Positions 17,402-29,025 of a stretch of 64,000 nt of DNA are shown piece after piece. Within the stretch, counting starts at the first letter, position 1. Each line of letters starts with the position of its first letter. The stretch covers positions 62,001-126,000 of the forward strand of contig NZ_QHLX01000005.1 in NCBI RefSeq assembly GCF_004135675.1, read 5' to 3'. This DNA is from Marinitoga lauensis. GTDB taxonomy: Bacteria > Thermotogota > Thermotogae > Petrotogales > Petrotogaceae. The position numbers were made by a program, and so were the translations under genes. The notes under the pieces are model-generated. The model saw nothing but the letters and a program-made list of their open reading frames with translations. It ran no database searches and was not told where the DNA came from.

Positions 17402-19132
17402 TACTTTTTACGTAAATTTTTGGGTCGTATTCGTTTAATTTTTTTTCAATTATTTTTAATAATTCATCGAACCCTTCAGTTATATCAACCTCTTCTGAAT
17501 TCTTTTCGTATCTCAATTTTATTTCAATTTTTCCTTCCTTCATTTTTTTACCCAATATGATTTTTAAAGGGATACCTATTAAATCAGCATCTTTAAATTT
17601 GAATCCTGGAGAAGCATCTCTATCATCATATAAAACATCATATTTATCTTTTAATAATTTATATAATTCTTCAGCTTTATTGACCAATTCATCTTGTTTC
17701 ATTGAAACAGGGATGATAACTAATTCAAAAGGGCAATGCTTCTTGGCCAAATCATACCATAATCATCATGTAATTGTTCGACAATTGCACCTAATGTTCT
17801 TGAAACTCCCCAACCATAACATCCCATAATGAAAGGTTTTTGTTTTCCATCTTCTGCGGTATAATATGCCTGTAATTTTTCTGAATATTTTGTTCCTAAT
17901 TTAAATACCTGTCCAACTTCTATACCTTTGATTTCTTTTAAGGGTTTACCGCATTTTGGACATGGTTCACCTTTTGTAACCATTCTAATATCTGTAAATG
18001 TGGCGACTTTAAAATCTCTATCTAAATTAACGTTTATATAGTGTTTGTCTTTTTCCATGCCACCAACAACAAAGTTTTTCATATTTTTTACGCTATTATC
18101 TGCAATGATTTTTACATTTTCAATTCCAACAGGACCAATAAAGCCTATTTCTACGCCGAAAACATTTTTGATTTCATCAGGTTCGCCCATTGTTAATGTT
18201 TGATCTCCTAAAAATGCTTTTAATTTTGAAGTGTTTAATTCATAATCACCACGTATTAAAGCTAATGTCCACCCTTCTCTTCCTTTAAAGAGTAAAGATT
18301 TTACTATTTTCTTTTTATCGATATTTAAAAAATTAGCAACGTCTTCGATGGTTTTTACATCAGGAGTATCAACTTTCTCGATGTTTTTTTCTTCTTCATT
18401 AGATAATTTGAAAACAACATTAGATTCTGCTTTTTCATCTGTTGCAGAATATCCGCAATCACAATAATAAATGGTGCTTTCTCCATATTCTGCTTTTACT
18501 TGAAATTCATGAGAATTGCTACCTCCTATAGCACCTGTGTCAGCTTCCACTACTAAATAATCTACACCGAGTCTATCTAGAATTTTTTCATAAGCCCTAT
18601 AAAAAGCTTTGTATGTTTCATCTAAAGATTCTTCAGAATCATGGAATGAATAGGCATCTTTCATTATAAATTCTCTAGCTCTTAATACACCAAATCTTGG
18701 TCTAATTTCATCTCTATATTTATTTGCAATTTGAAACAATGAAACAGGTAATTGTTTGTATGATCTCAATTCATTTTTTACAATAGTTGTGATCATTTCT
18801 TCATGTGTAGGGCCAAGTGTGAAATCCCTATTGTGTCTATCTTTTAATTTCATCATCTCTGGACCATAATCATCCCATCTTCCGCTTTCTTTCCAAATTT
18901 CAGCGGGTTGTATAATAGGCATTAATATTTCCTGAGAATCGATATTCTCCATTTCTTCTCTTACAATTTTTTCTATCTTCTTCAATACTTTATTTCCCAA
19001 AGGTAAATAAGTGTAAACACCTGATGCTGTTTTTCTGATAAAGCCACCTCTTACCAATAATTCATGACTTTTAATCTCGGCATCATTAGGAACTTCTTTT
19101 AATGTTGGTGCATAATATTTTGACATTCGCAT
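17388..19132 (-). CDS. proS: ProS, prolyl-tRNA synthetase, bacterial type (apparent frameshift)
   Basis: Class II synthetase charging tRNA-Pro. It starts [19 protein letters not shown] after AGGAGGAATAAAA. Class II motifs are visible at [44 protein letters not shown] and [15 protein letters not shown]. Between residues ~225 and ~390 lies the INS (YbaK-like) editing domain of bacterial-type ProS, including [14 protein letters not shown] at its end. The frame breaks at [16 protein letters not shown], where the G run at 17731-17733 is one base short. One added base gives about 581 residues, normal for the family. A likely promoter upstream reads TTGTTT-N17-TAAAAT. Essential gene, so sequencing error is favoured. 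Confidence 0.95.
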
Positions 19133-19272
19133 TTTTATTCCTCCTTGTCAAATTATGTTTTTTTATTTTAACATATCATTTTAAATAAAACAACTTTTAA
19201 TGGTAAAAAAAATATGAAGGTGGTACAAAATGATTATATATGATATGACCAAAATTTTAAAATCTTCTTAAT

Positions 19273-19299
19273 TATACTCGTGGGAGTATATGGTATAAT
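19273..19299 (+). promoter_or_regulatory. metG promoter -10 with overlapping inverted repeat
   Basis: TATAAT at 19294-19299 lies 33 bases before the metG ATG. The spacer region holds TATACTC-GTGG-GAGTATA (19273-19290), a 7-bp inverted repeat placed where a bound repressor would block polymerase. No good -35 hexamer is visible. Confidence 0.5.
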
Positions 19300-19332
19300 A
19301 GAATAAACGAGAAAAAGATAGGAGGATTAAAT

Positions 19333-21276
19333 ATGGAAAAGTTTTATGTTACCACCCCAATATATTATGTTAATGCTGAACCGCATATAGGTTCAAGCTA
19401 TACTACTATTGTAGGAGATATAATTTCACGATATAAAAGAATGAGAGGATATGATGTCTTTTATTTAACAGGAACAGATGAACATGGTCAAAAAATTTTA
19501 CAGGCAGCTAGAGCAAAAAATATAGATCCTCAGGAATTATGCAATGAATTGTCAGGTAAATTTAAAACTTTATGGAAAGAATTACAAATTACAAATGATT
19601 ATTTTGTGAGAACTACTGATGAACAACATATGAAAACTGTACAATTCTTTGTAGAAAAAATGCTGGAAAATGGTGATATATATAAAGGAAAATATGAAGG
19701 ATGGTATTGCGTTCCTTGTGAAACATACTGGACAAAAGAAGAGATCGAAGAAAAGGATGGGAAAAAAATATGTCCTTCATGCGGAAGAGAAGTAAATTGG
19801 GTGGAAGAAGAAAATTATTTCTTTAAACTTTCAAAATATAATGAACCTTTAAAAAAGTATTTTGAAGAACATCCTGATTTTGTTGAACCGGAATTTAGAA
19901 AAAATGAGATGCTAAAAATATTGGAAAGCGGATTAAAAGATTTAAGTATCACAAGGACAACTTTTGATTGGGGAGTGCCAATGCCTAATGATCCAAAACA
20001 TGTTATTTATGTTTGGGTAGATGCTTTAATAAATTATGTTAGCGCTTTGGGTTATCCTGAAAATACAGAGTTATTTGAAAAATACTGGCCTGCTGATTTA
20101 CATTTGATAGGGAAGGAAATTAATAGATTCCATTCTTTAATCTGGCCAGCAATGTTGATGTCTGTTGGATTACCTTTGCCTAAAAAAATATTTGCTCACG
20201 GTTGGTTGACGGTAAATGGTCAAAAAATATCAAAATCATTAGGGAATGCAATAGATCCCAGAGTGTTAGTTAAAGCATACGGTAATGATGTTATTAGATA
20301 TTATTTAATGAGAGATATTGTATTTGGTAAAGATGGAGATTTTTCTGAAGATAATTTAATTACAAGGTATAATTCTGATTTAGTAAATGATTTGAGTAAT
20401 TTGGTTCATAGGACGTTATCAATGGTTAATAAATATTTTGATGGAGTTATTCCAGAACCTGAAGAAAGAGCAGATGTTGATGAACAATTACATAATTTAA
20501 TAAATACAACAATTAAAAAATATGAAGAATATATGGATAAATACTTATTTACACATGCGTTGGAAAGTTTATGGGAGTTGGTAAGATTTACCAATAAATA
20601 TATAGATCTTACTGAACCATGGTTACTGGGGAAGGATGAATCAAAAAAATCAAGATTATCTACAGTAATGTATAATTTAATGGATTCAATAAGGATAATA
20701 GCATTATTGATTTCTCCTATAATGCCAGATACTGCAATTAAAATATTTAGAAAATTAGCAATTGAAAATCCTGAAAGTTACATTAATAATGAAAATATTA
20801 AAATCGGTTTATTGGAATCAGGAAAAAAAGTTGATATAGGGGAGCCAGTGTTCAAGAGGATTGATGTGAAAAAATGGAAAAAAGTTATTGTGATGAAAAA
20901 GGAGGAAGAAAAAATGGAAGAAAAGAAAGTAGAAGAAACAATGGAAAATGTATTAATAGATATAGATTATTTTAAAAATGTTGACTTAAGAGTTGCAAAA
21001 ATTTTAGAAGCAGAAAAAGTAAAAAAGTCAAAAAAACTTATTAAGTTACAATTGGACTTGGGTGAATTAGGCGAAAGGCAGATTGTAGCAGGTATAGCTA
21101 ATTATTATGAGCCAGAGAATTTAATAGGTAAAAAAATAATAGTGGTAGCTAATTTAAAACCAGCAAAATTAATGGGAATAGAATCAAATGGAATGTTATT
21201 AGCTGCAAAAATAAAAGACAAATTAGTACTTTTAACAACGGATGGAGATATTGAACCAGGAGCTAAAATTTCGTAA
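19333..21276 (+). CDS. metG: MetG, methionyl-tRNA synthetase with C-terminal tRNA-binding domain
   Basis: Class I synthetase of 647 residues. The HIGH motif appears as AEPHIGSSYTT (~residue 15) and KMSKS as GQKISKSLGNAID (~residue 296). A zinc knuckle CVPC...CPSCGREVNW lies at about 127-150. After a lysine/glutamate-rich linker (~525-545), the C-terminal ~100 residues (NVDLRVAKILEAEKVKKSKKL and ILVANLKPAKLMGI-like end) form the Arc1p/EMAPII-like tRNA-binding dimerisation domain. The ATG at 19333 follows AGGAGG. The frame is intact. It precedes gyrA by 19 bases, probably in one operon. Confidence 0.97.
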   Translation: MEKFYVTTPIYYVNAEPHIGSSYTTIVGDIISRYKRMRGYDVFYLTGTDEHGQKILQAARAKNIDPQELCNELSGKFKTLWKELQITNDYFVRTTDEQHMKTVQFFVEKMLENGDIYKGKYEGWYCVPCETYWTKEEIEEKDGKKICPSCGREVNWVEEENYFFKLSKYNEPLKKYFEEHPDFVEPEFRKNEMLKILESGLKDLSITRTTFDWGVPMPNDPKHVIYVWVDALINYVSALGYPENTELFEKYWPADLHLIGKEINRFHSLIWPAMLMSVGLPLPKKIFAHGWLTVNGQKISKSLGNAIDPRVLVKAYGNDVIRYYLMRDIVFGKDGDFSEDNLITRYNSDLVNDLSNLVHRTLSMVNKYFDGVIPEPEERADVDEQLHNLINTTIKKYEEYMDKYLFTHALESLWELVRFTNKYIDLTEPWLLGKDESKKSRLSTVMYNLMDSIRIIALLISPIMPDTAIKIFRKLAIENPESYINNENIKIGLLESGKKVDIGEPVFKRIDVKKWKKVIVMKKEEEKMEEKKVEETMENVLIDIDYFKNVDLRVAKILEAEKVKKSKKLIKLQLDLGELGERQIVAGIANYYEPENLIGKKIIVVANLKPAKLMGIESNGMLLAAKIKDKLVLLTTDGDIEPGAKIS

Positions 21277-21289
21277 TTTGGGAGGGTAA

Positions 21290-23716
<2,427 letters not shown>

Positions 23717-23724
<8 letters not shown>

Positions 23725-24094
23725 AGAATTAAATCATCCAGCGGATATATTGTTTGAATTATCTGGCAATGCATTGGAAGATATAATGGAGGATTTGTTT
23801 GATGCATTAAATAAAATATTTAATCCGGTTGTTGGAGGTTTGAAAAAAGAGTACGTATATGATATATCTAAAAAAGAAATCGATGATATTGTATTTGATA
23901 TAGGAAATTATTCTTTAAATAAAATATACGAAGGTTTTTTTCCGTCAAAGGTTGAAGTTATAAATGAAAACATAAAAATATATTTTTCTGAGATAATAGA
24001 AATAAAAGGAAATATAGAAATAAAAGCAATAGCCTATCCGAAAGTTATAGAAAAAGAAAATCCTATTTCATTGAAGGTTGTGTTTGATATTTAA
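23717..24094 (+). CDS. Archease-family protein
   Basis: This 125-residue protein begins MSKELNHPADILFELSGNALEDIMEDLFDAL, matching the archease N-terminus (HTADI, then an amphipathic helix) with Pro in place of Thr. The C-terminal beta segments (IEIKAIAYPKVIEKENPISLKVVFDI) also fit. In archaea and humans archease activates the RNA ligase RtcB. In Thermotoga the archease gene also follows gyrA, as I recall. No rtcB is in this window, so the partner here is unknown. The ATG overlaps the gyrA stop (ATGAGTAA), so the two are translationally coupled. Confidence 0.8.
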
Positions 24095-24126
24095 AAAGTT
24101 TTTTTGAAGAGGTGCATAATTATATT

Positions 24127-24590
24127 ATGAAAGAAATAACAGAAAAACAAAAGAAAATTTTAGAATATATAGATTTTTATATCAGAGTAAAAGGTTATCC
24201 ACCTTCAATGAGAGAAATGAAAGAGTATTTTAATTTAAAAAGTGTTTCAACTATACATTCTCACTTAAAAGCATTGGAAAAAAAAGGTTTTATAGAAATA
24301 TCAGGAAAATTCAGAGGTATAAAAGTTTTAAATCAAAAAGATTTCGGAATTATAAAAATAGATGGTGAGTATATTGATCAAAAATAAAATTATATGATAC
24401 GCCAATATATTTAAAGAGCATTTCTGGCATTAAATTAATCAGTACATCAGAATACAAAAATATAATTGTAAAAGATAATATGAATGATTATCCTGAAAAT
24501 ACTCTCCTAATTTTTAATAAAAAAAATATAATTATAGGAACAATAAATTTAAAAGAGGTGATAATAAATGAAAATAGTTATTGGTTCTGA
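24127..24590 (+). CDS. LexA-like winged-helix protein without a recognisable peptidase domain (frameshifted)
   Basis: Residues 1-70 form a LexA-type winged helix: ITEKQKKILEYIDFYIRVKGYPP, MREMKEYFNLKSVSTIHSHLK and LEKKGFI. The frame breaks near 24383 after GEYIDQK; one added base extends the protein to about 154 residues and overlaps the rpiB start by 23 bases. The C-terminal half (PIYLKSISGIKLISTSEY and LLIFNKKNIIIGTINLKEV) has the strand pattern of the LexA latent peptidase region but no Ala-Gly cleavage site, no G-D/E-S-M serine motif and no clear catalytic lysine. It may be a degenerate LexA regulator that is not self-cleaved. A start at GTG 24112 is possible. Confidence 0.72.
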
Positions 24591-25011
24591 TCATGCAGCA
24601 TATAAGATGAAAGAACATTTGAAAAATTATTTAGAAAGTAAAGGAATTGAGGTTATAGATGAAGGTCCTTATGTAGAAGAAAGAGTTGATTATCCGATAT
24701 ATGCAAAAAAGGTTTGTGAAAGAGTAATAAAAGGAGAAGCAAAATATGGAATATTAATGTGTGGTACAGGTTTAGGAATGTCTATTGCTGCTAATAAAGT
24801 GAAAGGAATTAGAGCAACACTTGCATATTATCCAAAAATGGCTGAACTTGCAAGACAGCATAATAACGCAAATGTATTGGTTTTAGGTGGTAGAACTATG
24901 GGATTTGAACTTGCTGAATGGACAGTAGATACATTTTTGAATACGGAATTTGAGGGAGGGAGACACGAGAGAAGGATTAATCTTATATCCGAAATGGAGG
25001 AAAATTTATGA
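24568..25011 (+). CDS. rpiB: RpiB, ribose-5-phosphate isomerase B
   Basis: A 147-residue sugar-phosphate isomerase interconverting ribose-5-P and ribulose-5-P in the pentose phosphate pathway. MKIVIGSDHAAYKMKEHLK contains the phosphate-binding SDHAA. GILMCGTGLGMSIAANK carries the active-site Cys, ARQHNNANVLVLGGRT the catalytic His-Asn pair, and the C-terminus RHERRI fits RpiB rather than LacA/B. AGAGGTGATAATAA precedes the ATG. The stop overlaps the next gene by four bases. Confidence 0.95.
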   Translation: MKIVIGSDHAAYKMKEHLKNYLESKGIEVIDEGPYVEERVDYPIYAKKVCERVIKGEAKYGILMCGTGLGMSIAANKVKGIRATLAYYPKMAELARQHNNANVLVLGGRTMGFELAEWTVDTFLNTEFEGGRHERRINLISEMEENL

Positions 25012-25976
25012 AAGTTGTATATGATCCAAGGCATGTTTTTTATTCACCTAAAAATGAGCTTAATGGTTATGAAATGATAGAAAATATAGATAAACCAGGG
25101 AGAATAGAAACAATAAAAGAAATTTTACAATTAAAATATGGAGATATTATAGTTGGATCAAAAGATTATCCAAGATCGTATTTGTATTTTGTTCATTCAT
25201 CAGATTATGTAAATTGGCTGAAGGAAAAACAATATACTCTGGAAGATAATCAAGAATATTTTCCTAAAGTTTTTGGATATGATATGTGTATGGACACCAA
25301 AACACCTGTTGGTAAAAATACATTTGAAATGGCATGGATAAGTGCAAAATGTTCATTAACGGGTGCATCTTTACTATTAGAAGGTGAAGAGCTGGTATAT
25401 TCCTGTTCAAGACCACTGGGTCACCATGCAGGAATTACATATTGTGGAGGTAGATCTTACTTTAATAATGCAGCATTAGCTGCAAAATATCTTCAAAAAA
25501 ATGGAGACATATATATAGCAATTTTAGATCTGGATTTTTATGCAGGAAATGGTACTCAGGAAATTTTTTATGAAGACAATACTGTTTTAACAATTAGCAT
25601 TCATGGAAATCCATCTAATCATTATCCTTATATTTCTGGGTTTGAATGGGAAATTGGTGAAAATGAAGGTAGAGGATATAATATTAATTTTCCTTTAAAA
25701 GATGGAATTAACGGACGAACTTATTTACGCGTATTAGAAAAAGCATTATTAGAAGTAGAGGATTTTGATCCGGATTTTCTTATAATACCATTTGGTTCAA
25801 ATACTCATGAAAGGGATTTAGCAACTACATTTAATCTTAAGGATAATGATTATAAAGAAATTGGCGATATGATCTCGTATTTAAATATCCCTAAATTAAT
25901 AGTTCAAGAAGGAGGATTTAATTCACAAATTAATGAAAAAGTAGTGGATAATTTTTTTGAGGGATTAAATATTTGA
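25008..25976 (+). CDS. Histone-deacetylase-superfamily protein with altered metal-site residues
   Basis: A 322-residue arginase/deacetylase-fold protein. The His dyad region SRPLGHHAGITYC is intact and YFNNAALAAKYL aligns with the family. The zinc-ligand motif normally D-x-D-x-H-H-G-N-G-T is here LDLDFYAGNGTQ, so the histidine ligand is Tyr. The second aspartate ligand motif (G-F/A-D-A/S) is PFGSNTHERD, so Asp is Asn. The catalytic tyrosine motif EGGY is EGGF. With two of three zinc ligands and the transition-state tyrosine changed, it is probably not a zinc deacetylase. The fold may serve binding instead. It is tightly coupled to rpiB upstream and the AroB-like gene downstream. Confidence 0.85.
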   Translation: MKVVYDPRHVFYSPKNELNGYEMIENIDKPGRIETIKEILQLKYGDIIVGSKDYPRSYLYFVHSSDYVNWLKEKQYTLEDNQEYFPKVFGYDMCMDTKTPVGKNTFEMAWISAKCSLTGASLLLEGEELVYSCSRPLGHHAGITYCGGRSYFNNAALAAKYLQKNGDIYIAILDLDFYAGNGTQEIFYEDNTVLTISIHGNPSNHYPYISGFEWEIGENEGRGYNINFPLKDGINGRTYLRVLEKALLEVEDFDPDFLIIPFGSNTHERDLATTFNLKDNDYKEIGDMISYLNIPKLIVQEGGFNSQINEKVVDNFFEGLNI

Positions 25977-25977
25977 G

Positions 25978-26982
25978 GTGAATGTTTTGAAAGAAATATT
26001 TTTTGAAATAAGTGATTTAAAAAAAGTTGAAATATTAGTTGGAGAAAATTACTACAATAAATTTATTAACGAGAAAAAATATAATAACTATATTATTTTT
26101 GATAAAAAAGTTGAATTGATAAATAGAATGAAATTAAATAATTCTATCCCTCTAATAGGAAATGAAAATTTAAAAAGCCTCGACAAATATTTGACTTTAT
26201 TATTGAAATTATCGGAAATTGAAATAAATTCTGTTAACGTATTTGGAGGATATAGTGTATTAGATTTTTCCGGTTATACGCTTGAAAATATTGGCATAGA
26301 TAATTATTCATTTTTTCCAACAACGCTTAATTCAGCTATTATGTTGCCTATAAAAGGAAAGTATTACCTGAACTTTAATTGGAAAAAAGACTATTTAATT
26401 CAGAAAGGATATCCTCAACAAATTATTATAGATATGAAATTTTTTGAATCTATTTCCAGGCGAGAGTTTAGAAATATGTTTATTGTTCCATATATAATAG
26501 GCAAAATTTTGAATTCTAAAATAGCTAATCTTGCATTGAATTACTCAAAAATGAATTTTTCAAATATTGATTTACAGGATTTTGTTTTTTATTCAATAAA
26601 ACAGTGGGTTTATTATTTAAAAAATGAAAACGATATATTTCCAGGAGAAAGTATTATTCCTTTGTTTTATAACAAAAAAACAGGTTTCAATAAAAACTAT
26701 ATTGAAATTTTTGCCATAAGCTTTATAATAGAATTATATATATCATGGTATTATGGATTTTTAGATTTTGAAACATTTGAAAAAATAGAAAAAGAAATAT
26801 TGGATAATTTTAACGTTTCTTATAAATTGATAGAAACAATAAATTTTAAAACATTTTACTGTTCAAATAAATTTGTCCTCTTTACTTCTTCAGGAAAGCT
26901 TATAGAATATAAAATTTCTTGTGAAGAGCTTAAAACAATTTTAAAAGAAGTGAAGGAATATTTTAGAGGTGGATTTTTGTGA
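25978..26982 (+). CDS. Degenerate 3-dehydroquinate-synthase-like protein
   Basis: A 334-residue protein that I read as a distant AroB relative. VNVFGGYSVLDFSGYTLENI resembles GGGVVGDLAGFVA, FFPTTLNSAI resembles IPTTLLSQVD, and PQQIIIDMKFFESISRREFRNM resembles PKAVLIDTDFLKTLPERELRAG. The NAD-contacting Asp, the GGKT lysine loop, the metal-ligand Glu of AEVIK and both later His ligands are all replaced. The C-terminal helices (FAISFIIELYISWYYGFLDFETFEKIEKEIL) still match the AroB helical domain. A dehydroquinate synthase activity is therefore unlikely. GAGGTGAATGTT provides the ribosome site, and an in-frame start a few codons later is possible. It directly follows the HDAC-like gene. Confidence 0.6.
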   Translation: MNVLKEIFFEISDLKKVEILVGENYYNKFINEKKYNNYIIFDKKVELINRMKLNNSIPLIGNENLKSLDKYLTLLLKLSEIEINSVNVFGGYSVLDFSGYTLENIGIDNYSFFPTTLNSAIMLPIKGKYYLNFNWKKDYLIQKGYPQQIIIDMKFFESISRREFRNMFIVPYIIGKILNSKIANLALNYSKMNFSNIDLQDFVFYSIKQWVYYLKNENDIFPGESIIPLFYNKKTGFNKNYIEIFAISFIIELYISWYYGFLDFETFEKIEKEILDNFNVSYKLIETINFKTFYCSNKFVLFTSSGKLIEYKISCEELKTILKEVKEYFRGGFL

Positions 26983-27736
26983 TAAGAAATAAAAAAAATT
27001 GGAGTTTGATTTTTATAACGGCTTTATTGATAATAGTTCCAATGATTCTGGCTATAGTTACTTCATATACATTATATTTAAAGTATAAAATCAGAAATCT
27101 TGAGGTTAAGATAAATGAGTTAAAAGAGATAAATCAACCAGAAAATATTGAAAAAAACGGATCACAACAGGTATTGAATCTTGACCTTAGTGAAATAGAT
27201 AAATTTCTTAACATAAAACCCAAAGGAATAATTGAAAAAGAAAAAGTTGATATATTTTATTTAATAAAAGAATCAAAAAGCAGTTTTCAAAATAATGAAA
27301 TAGGCGGAATAACTCTGATGAAAAAAAAGGATGCTTTTTTTATGGGATTGATTCATTAGAGCATAGAAAAGGATATTTTTTAACGAAAATTGCAACAGAT
27401 TTATATTCTTTTTATTCTGAGACCGCAAACTACGGAGAACAAAAAGTATTTACTGTTCAGTTAAGATTATATCTTACTGAAGAAGATGCTTTTTTTACAA
27501 CTTTAACATTGCGAAATGCTGGATTACCAGTTTTCGTATATAGGGGAAGATTTCAAAATAGTGGTAAAAGCTATTTTGCTATATGTGCTGGATTATTTGC
27601 TGATATAAACGAAGCAAAAAAATATATGGAAGATATTGATGAAAAAAAGATATTACAATTAACAGGTTTGAGTATAAAGGATAGATTTTTGAAAAGTTTT
27701 CAATTAATTGGAGCAGAAAACAATGAAAAGAAATAG
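26979..27736 (+). CDS. Membrane-anchored SPOR-domain-like protein (frameshifted)
   Basis: The corrected length is about 252 residues. The N-terminus has one membrane helix (SLIFITALLIIVPMILAIVTSYTLYL) and a short coiled coil (YKIRNLEVKINELKEI). The C-terminal ~75 residues (FTVQLRLYLTEEDAFFTTLTL, then VFVYRG, then SYFAICAGLFADINEAKKYM) have the two alpha-beta repeats of a SPOR domain, which binds denuded peptidoglycan at division sites. The break is a T run near 27333-27339 one base short (GATGCTTTTTTTATGGG). One added base joins the halves. ATGA-type overlap with the upstream gene and overlap with the downstream ComEA-like gene suggest one operon. Confidence 0.7.
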
Positions 27737-28223
27737 TATAATTTTTGTTTTTCTTTTGTTAATTATAGCTGGATTAATGTATACTATAAAATATCAGATA
27801 ATACAAAACAGAAAATAGTGAATATAAAAAATAGATTTATCAAATTTCAAAATAGAGGATTTAATTAAAATTCCAGGAATTGGATTTAAAAGAGCCGAAG
27901 AAATAAAAAAATATAGCGAAAATATAGGTTTTTCTTCTGTAGATGATTTGAAAAATATATCTGGTATTGGTGAAAAAACATTTCAAAAATAAAGAAATAT
28001 TTTTATTTATCTCAAAGTACTTATATCTTAAAAGAAAACAAAAAGTCAATATTAATATAGCAACATATAGTGAATTACTGAAATTACCAGGTATAGGTCC
28101 TGTAAGTGCAAATAAAATAATTTCATATAGAAAAATAAAAAGATAGAAAATTTATATGAATTAAAGAAAATAGGACTTAGCAATTCTCAAATAAATAAAA
28201 TCAAGGGAGTTGTGGAATTTTGA
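27723..28223 (+). CDS. ComEA-like helix-hairpin-helix protein, heavily frameshifted
   Basis: Reading across at least five frame breaks recovers a protein of about 168 residues. It starts MKRNSIIFVFLLLIIAGL, a membrane anchor or signal, then has a first unit DLSNFKIEDLIKIPGIGFKR, a hairpin DDLKNISGIGEKTF and a second unit VNINIATYSELLKLPGIGP. The VNIN-A...LPGIG pattern is typical of ComEA, the DNA receptor for transformation, though shorter HhH proteins share it. Most breaks lie in A runs. This is the most damaged gene in the window, so true decay cannot be excluded. The stop overlaps the queH start. Confidence 0.6.
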
Positions 28224-28807
28224 AAATATTTTTACATGTTTGTTGTGCTCCGGATTTGATATTGGCTCATAAAAAGTTAAGAGAGAAAAAAATAGAATAT
28301 ACAACTTTTTTTTATAACCCTAATATATATCCGGATAAAGAATATGAAAAAAGATATAAGGCATTTTTGAAATTGAAAAAAATGTGGAATTTTGAAGAAA
28401 TAAAGTATAATTATAATCATGAAGAGTTTTTGAATGCTATGAAGAATCTTGATGTGAAAAATGAAAAGAGTAGATGTTATAAATGTATGTATTTTAGAAT
28501 GGAAAAGGCTGCAATTGAAGCAAAAAAAAGAAAATATAAGAAATTTTCTACTACGTTATTATCAAGTCCGAGAAAAAGCCATGAAGATATAAAAAAAATA
28601 GCCTCAGAATTAAGTAAAAAATATAATATAGATTTCTATTATGAAAATTTTAGATCCAATAATGCAATTTCAGAAGGAGCAAAATTTTGTAAAACCAATG
28701 ATATTTATAGACAACAATATTGTGGTTGTGAGTTTTCACTAATAGAAGCAGAAGAATTAAGAAAAAGATCCTTTGAAAAAAGAAAAAAAGTTTATCCGAG
28801 AAATTGA
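28220..28807 (+). CDS. queH: QueH, epoxyqueuosine reductase
   Basis: A 195-residue DUF208-family enzyme that performs the last step of queuosine synthesis, reducing epoxyqueuosine in tRNA; it is unrelated to QueG. MKIFLHVCCAPDLILAH carries the Cys-Cys pair and the nearby Asp, and FFYNPNIYPDKEYEKR, CYKCMYFRMEKAA, FSTTLLSSPRKSHEDI and QQYCGCEFSL are all family hallmarks, including the Cys residues for the iron-sulfur site. The start is TTG at 28220, after AAGGGAG, overlapping the previous stop. No other queuosine genes are in the window. Confidence 0.92.
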   Translation: MKIFLHVCCAPDLILAHKKLREKKIEYTTFFYNPNIYPDKEYEKRYKAFLKLKKMWNFEEIKYNYNHEEFLNAMKNLDVKNEKSRCYKCMYFRMEKAAIEAKKRKYKKFSTTLLSSPRKSHEDIKKIASELSKKYNIDFYYENFRSNNAISEGAKFCKTNDIYRQQYCGCEFSLIEAEELRKRSFEKRKKVYPRN

Positions 28808-29016
28808 GCTTTGATTTTGTACATTTAATGGATCAAAGTTTATTAAAAATACCAGAGGATTTATATCCAAAATATTTGTATAAATATGGATTAGAGATAT
28901 TGAAAGATTTAAAACCAAAGATGATTTTAATACGAAAAGATATAGCAAAAGATTTAGGTATAAAAAATGGGAGAAATAAAATTGGAAATTGGAAATCGAA
29001 ATTTATTGTTGTTTAG
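28804..29016 (+). CDS. Small hypothetical protein
   Basis: This 70-residue protein is unrecognised. It starts at TTG 28804 (TTGA overlap with the queH stop) with SFDFVHLMDQSLLKIPEDLYPKYL and ends IKNGRNKIGNWKSKFIVV. No signal peptide, cysteines or membrane segment. It lies in the same direction between queH and the RsbW-like gene, with only 9 bases to the latter. The start codon is the weakest part of the call. Confidence 0.5.
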   Translation: MSFDFVHLMDQSLLKIPEDLYPKYLYKYGLEILKDLKPKMILIRKDIAKDLGIKNGRNKIGNWKSKFIVV

Positions 29017-29025
29017 GGGGATATT

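Noticed and set aside
24568..28807. Horizontally acquired island around the two pseudoenzymes
   Set aside because: Base composition and codon use look like the flanks and there are no mobile-element remnants or tRNA junctions.
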